Shown here piece by piece: positions 59,850 to 64,000 of a stretch of DNA of 64,000 bases. Source of the DNA: Sclerodactyla briareus (taxonomy: Eukaryota > Echinodermata > Holothuroidea > Dendrochirotida > Sclerodactylidae); the NCBI GenBank assembly GCA_026419785.1, contig JAODTK010002010.1:124001-188000 (forward strand), in the 5' to 3' direction. The notes beneath the pieces were generated by a model. The model had not been told where the DNA came from. It was given only the letters and a program-made list of their open reading frames with translations, and ran no database searches. The position numbers and the translations under genes were made by a program. Position 1 is the stretch's first letter; the number at the start of each line of letters is the position of its first letter.

Positions 59850-60445
59850 ATGACCTATTGTGCCTGTAAAAACTTTTTACCATGATCATATTGCCCAAGA
59901 TGTCTATCAGTCTATAGACATTCCCATAATGGGCCACAGGGACCATAGTGAGAAGTGGGCCTTGGGTCCTACTGCAAATCCCTGGGCATCCTGAAGTTAC
60001 AGCTAGTGGATCATCATTATGACTGAAACATCAGCAATTTTGCAAGAATTTGTTGGAGATACAAAATTTTGCAGTATTTCATATATTGGGCTCTATGGCC
60101 CAAACTGGACCCCAGATTCCCAAGGCAACACCTTATGGCCCTCATGAACATCAATTGAATCTTGGTGGAGGCGAATGCATTTCAAGTACCATTGTGTAGA
60201 GTTTTTTCAGGTAAATGGGCCGACGGGGCAAGTGGAAACCTTTAATTGCATTGAACCTGTCCTTTAGCAAGGTCAACCTGTCTCATGGGTCAATGAACAT
60301 TGTGTCCAGTTTTGGTCAACATCTATCGAAAAATGACTGTTTGGGGATCCAAAAAGGCAATGTTGACACACGGATAGGTAGAGTGATAGATGACTTTACA
60401 TGCAGAATCCAATAGCTCAACCAGCTGGCTGGTTTGAGCTAAAAA
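59850..60445 (+). repeat. Repeat family C with terminal hairpin, copy 2
   Basis: It contains AGGTCAACCTGTCTCATGGG, then TCAATGAACATTGTGTCCAG and TTTTGGTCAACATC blocks, a short GATAGGTAGAGTGATAGAT stretch, and the hairpin TAGCTCAACCAGC / GCTGGTTTGAGCTA (60413-60441). The same right end occurs at 9300-9327. Confidence 0.7.
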
Positions 60446-60979
60446 ATTGCAGGAATTTTGATTGAAATCTTATTTTTTCTAACTCAAATGAAGGCTGTTT
60501 TTTCGATCTTCGAAACAGCCACCATGATAAACAGGGAAGGAATGCCGAATTTGTAGGTATGTCAGGCATGGGAAACACACGGACCAATCAGGTCTAATAA
60601 CCTCCCATAGGTAGCTAATTTAGGAAAGCCTGGGACCTTCCACTTTCTGCTTCGCTACCTTCTCATATGAATTATTTCGGCAAACCCAATGCCCAGACCC
60701 TCCTGGAATTTGTAAGCTTTAACATCGAGGCAGTTTATTGATATAAAAAATAATTATTATTGATAATTATACCAAAGTCAATATCAATGATTTCGGATTT
60801 CAACTCCAGAGAAGAAGCATTTCATAGAGGCCGATTTGCTGAAATTTCCAAAATGCCTCTGCACCTGTGCCACTGTGCTTCACTACGCATTGTCAGAGGT
60901 CCGGACAAAATAATTCAGAATTTACAGGATTAACTTAGAATACTGATACGTCATACATGAAGTTCAAATTCTACACATA
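60446..60979. other. Intergenic, nothing recognised
   Basis: This is AT-rich sequence with an ATAATTATTATTGATAATTAT stretch near 60750. No feature is supported. Confidence 0.4.
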
Positions 60980-61250
60980 GTGGCCTATATTTGCCCTTTA
61001 ATGGCCTTCAATCTTGACCTTCACATGGCCAATCATATCCCATGGGTCAATGAACATTGTGTCCAGTTTGGTCAACATCCGTCGCAGAATGACTGTTTGG
61101 GAGCCAAAAAGGCAATTGCTGACATACTGGATAGATAGATAGATGGATAGATAGTCTAAGATGGATGGATTTAGAAGATTGATAGTAGATTGATAGACTA
61201 GTGACAATGCAGATCCATTCTCACATCATAGCTGGTTTGAGCTAACAAAT
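60980..61250 (+). repeat. Repeat family C with GATA microsatellite, copy 3
   Basis: It shares TCAATGAACATTGTGTCCAG and TTTGGTCAACATCCGTCG with the copy at 59850-60445. It has a clear GATA tract (61130-61160) and ends in a half hairpin, CATAGCTGGTTTGAGCTAA, its left arm being eroded. Confidence 0.75.
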
Positions 61251-61717
61251 GACAGGAATACATATGACATTCCTATGAAGAAACCTATGTTCCAACATTA
61301 GGCTGTAGTATAGTGGAGATGTCCGAGCACAAACTAGAGCCACTCCTGCCGACCCTCTCATATTCATATTATTTGTGATTTGGTGGTTATCCAAGTAGTT
61401 AATTATTGTTAACATTAATCGGATTCGATTCTTTGTGGACATTTACAGAACTGAGCTGCTAGCCGATAATTTTGGCTGAACCAATATCCTTCCATGTTGA
61501 AAAATCTTAGAATTTGGGTTGAGGTCTAATTCCCCGACACGTTTAACGCAACTTCTGACAGAGGGAAACTCGTCATAAATCGCTGCTGCCTCTCATCGGT
61601 TGGTTTGGCCATACAGTTATTGGCAGATGGGCGTACAGCAGCTCCAACTCTCCTGCCGCTTCCCGCCGGCGCCTCCTGTGCCGACTCAGCGATGCTGAGG
61701 CGCAATCGATGAGCAAT

Positions 61718-61962
61718 ATTCCCTGTGAATTTCACGCCCGCCTATCTGCCTATAGACCCTCGAGAAGGGCATAATGGTTTTGGAATCGAGGGGAAGAACG
61801 CTCTAGACTGCCCCTCCTGTAAGCGAATCTAAGAGCTATATTCCCTGTGAATTTCACGCCCGCCTATCTGCCTATAGACCCTCGAGAAGGGCATAATGGT
61901 TTTGGAAATCGAGGGGAAGGATTCTCTAGACTGCCCCTCTTGTAAGCGAATCTTATCAACTT
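61718..61962 (+). repeat. Two-copy tandem repeat, 122-base unit
   Basis: Two nearly identical units start CCCTGTGAATTTCACGCCCG at 61721 and 61843. The few differences (GGAATCGAGG against GGAAATCGAGG, AACGCTCTAG against GATTCTCTAG) suggest a recent duplication. Confidence 0.9.
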
Positions 61963-62019
61963 AGACGAGATTATAGTGATATTTTGTTAATGTTCCCCCT
62001 CTCCGATAGGGTACAAAGG

Positions 62020-62300
62020 TTCATCAGTTGATCCGTTCATGTTGTTAGGGCTCTTGTTTTTCCTAGGTTAGATTATTGTAATATGTTTACCTCTGGTGTG
62101 CAATGCACATGACTTTCTAACTACAACCATTCAAATTGAGGCAGTCTAAACTTGTCCTGTGGGCCCTTGTCTCCTTCGGCTACATTGGCTACCTGTCGGA
62201 TACAGGTGTGATGATAATATTTTAGTGTGTAAATTCTCTGGCTCCCACCTACTTTGCGGACCTTATAACACTATCACTCTGCCCTGGCAGGACTAGCTTA
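62020..62300 (+). mobile_element. CR1/L2-like retrotransposon relic, first fragment
   Basis: One frame reads FPRLDYCNMFTSGVQ, the conserved RLDYCN segment near the end of the RT. A shifted frame then gives LLRLHWLPVGYRCDDNILV, matching LHWLPVRYRIxFK. Several frameshifts and stops show it is dead. The fragment breaks off before 62300 and a second RT end begins. Confidence 0.7.
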
Positions 62301-62309
62301 CGTTACATT

Positions 62310-63150
62310 ATAAATATATCGTGACCTCACGTCTTGAATAATGTAATCCTCATTACTCTGGTCTTCCACAAGCTACCGTAAATCAACTCCAGCGTCTTCA
62401 TCACAGCGCAGCACGTGCGGTCATGCAGACTCCGAGCGCAAGCGGTAACACATCACGCCCGTTCTGAGAGAGCTGCACTGGATCACTCGCCAATATCGTT
62501 GGCAGTTTGAAGTGCTGCTGTGCACTTTTGAATCATTCAAAGGGTATGTTCCCTGCTATACTGAGGAGGAGCTTCCAAGATACATACTTGCTCGGTCGGT
62601 GCGCTGCAAGTCTAAGGCTAGGAGTCCATATGTTTTGCTTTATCCGGTCCGGTACGCATTGGAAAATGCGAATCCATTGAGACCCAGGGCCAGTGTCTGA
62701 ATTGGTCCATTCCTAGTTCGCAAAAGATAGCTGTCGGTGCCACAGAGCAAAAACATTTCTAGATGAAGCACCACCATGCATAGGCAAAATAAGCAGAATT
62801 TACCAATCATATGGATAGATGCTATCACCGCGAATGAATTTATATGGAATAATCTTCCTCAAATTAATCACGACAATAACGTCGTCTGCTGCATTTTTAT
62901 GGTCTTCCCATTTTGTGTTCTCTCGTGAAATGAACGTTTATTTCCGTAATATGTATTTCACATCCACCTCGGACACCCAACCGCAACAATGGATTCCACA
63001 GCCTGATCTTTACCATTTGTTACTCCCTACCAGGACTATCTTGCCGGGAAACCGTCGTTTTGACAAAATCTGCAGCAAAATTCTTGAACAGTCTGCCTGA
63101 CTCTGTGAAAAGATCTAAGACCACAATTTAGGAATCATTGGCAGGTGATT
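62310..63150 (+). mobile_element. CR1/L2-like retrotransposon relic, second fragment
   Basis: It reads TSRLE, a stop, CNPHYSGLP and VNQLQRLHHSAARAVMQT. In a shifted frame it continues TPVLRELHWITRQYRWQFEV and PRYILARSVRCKSKARSPY. Further on comes SAAKFLNSLPDSVKRSKTT (63070-63130), matching the family's AAPRLWNSLPDSIR.. end. This is the C-terminus of a non-LTR RT, dead by shifts and stops. It is not the same copy as the fragment just upstream, since the RLDYCN region is present twice. Confidence 0.75.
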
Positions 63151-63179
63151 TTCATATTTCTTTCCATCTGTTTCTAGTA

Positions 63180-63232
63180 TTATAAATCATAATATAATAT
63201 AATTGTATTATTATTATTATTATTATTATTTA
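63180..63232 (+). repeat. (ATT)n microsatellite after the RT relic
   Basis: ATAATATAATATAATTG is followed by about ten ATT units. CR1/L2-type elements usually end in short repeats rather than poly(A), so this may be the 3' end of the RT relic. Confidence 0.8.
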
Positions 63233-64000
63233 TCACTCATCATTATTGACAGTATCACACCTCCTTGCCCCAGGCGGCCTTAAACTAGAACTGCAGACTT
63301 TGACTGTCTGAACACAACCGACTTTACCTGGAACTCAAAATGAATCAATCATTTGATTGGTTAACGTACATTACCAAGTAAAGTCCTCAGCATCTCTAAA
63401 CTGTTGATCTTTGCTGACCATAGGTGATATACGCCTACCCCAAGGCAATAGGATTGTCCACTCAATCTGGCCACCTACCGCCAGTATGAGGGCCTGTTTT
63501 TTTTTGGTTTTTTCATACCCTGCGACTCGTACTCTGATAATCTTATGTGACCTTTTCGTTGAGCATTTATCGCGTTACTATGGATGTTATACATACAACA
63601 TACATAATACCTCATCCCGCACTCCAAATCAGCATCTTACAACATACACACACCCCTGCGATGCCTACTTAAAGCACCCAAATCAGCCATTTACCACACA
63701 AACACACAACTTCAACGAGGCATACGTCATACACACACACATACATATCATATATACATACATACAACACATTCTTTGCCTCACGCAAGACATTAAAGAG
63801 GAAAATATTAAGACTGTGATGGGGAAAATATGGTAACAAGACACAACGGGCGAAAAGACAGAATGTAGTACTATGGTCATTAGCATTAGCAAGAACAGGA
63901 ATAGTTTTGTTACTACCCGGGACAATGACCTTTTACAACCCCTCTGACCGATGACCTTGAATAACCCACTTCCCGCCCCTACAAATATAACAACATTGAA
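63233..64000. other. Intergenic with CA/TACA-rich tract
   Basis: A (CA)n/(TACA)n tract at about 63700-63770 explains the open frames on both strands here (up to 141 codons). Nothing else was recognised. Confidence 0.5.

Noticed and set aside
63411-63836. 141-codon open frame as a gene
   Set aside because: Half of it is the translated CA/TACA microsatellite.

Overview
This window is animal nuclear DNA, most likely from a marine invertebrate deuterostome such as an echinoderm or hemichordate. The reasons are a split gene with GT-AG introns up to about 10 kb, very low coding density, many interspersed repeats, tRNA-derived SINEs, CR1/L2-like retrotransposon relics, and satellite arrays carrying microsatellites. 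The taxon is an inference from the style of the repeats; no species marker is visible. Nothing bacterial or viral was seen.

The main gene is on the + strand from about 9.4 to 43.05 kb. It is an orthologue of GPR143 (OA1, the ocular albinism type 1 G-protein-coupled receptor of melanosomes and lysosomes). Seven exons are assigned: 9428-9723, 10134-10242, 20591-20679, 27971-28074, 29479-29608, 33741-about 33874 and 42838-43046. They cover the MASP-type N-terminus, TM1-TM5, part of the third cytoplasmic loop, the NPxQ end of TM7 and a cytoplasmic tail ending in an acidic dileucine sorting signal (EQTPLL). The exon or exons for TM6 and the start of TM7 were not found with confidence. Several exons need one-base shifts, often near homopolymers. 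This fits uncorrected long-read assembly errors better than a dead gene, because the splice sites and conserved residues are intact. A plausible poly(A) signal lies at 44887.

A second, weaker gene candidate is a PAP2-type lipid phosphatase (PLPP-like) 3' end at 49.75-50.48 kb, also on the + strand and also broken by apparent indels.

Most of the rest is repeats. Repeat family A (about 1.6 kb, with an internal 147-bp tandem unit) is at 2.75-4.33 and 13.7-15.4 kb, with pieces at 29.7-30.4 and 34.6 kb. A related repeat is at 6.0-6.7, 7.1-7.6 and 18.3-18.8 kb. Three composite satellite elements with the same plan lie at 31.0-33.5, 38.5-41.9 and 52.85-54.5 kb (the last inverted): a conserved left end, a TG-rich microsatellite, 4-5 copies of a roughly 300-315-bp unit and a conserved right module. 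The two + strand copies also have a hairpin, a TCTA microsatellite and a second array of roughly 150-bp units. This plan resembles non-autonomous Helentron-like (HINE/pearl-type) elements. Related GATA-plus-hairpin repeats are at 8.6-9.3, 59.9-60.4 and 61.0-61.25 kb. Other features are a 20-bp minisatellite (10.8-11.7 kb), an inverted pair of 30-bp minisatellite arms (2.2-2.76 kb), a direct duplication of about 0.9 kb (22.2-23.1 and 24.45-25.36 kb), SINEs and RT relics (58.25-58.49 and 62.0-63.2 kb).

All family assignments come from reading the sequence and recalling known proteins; no search was run.
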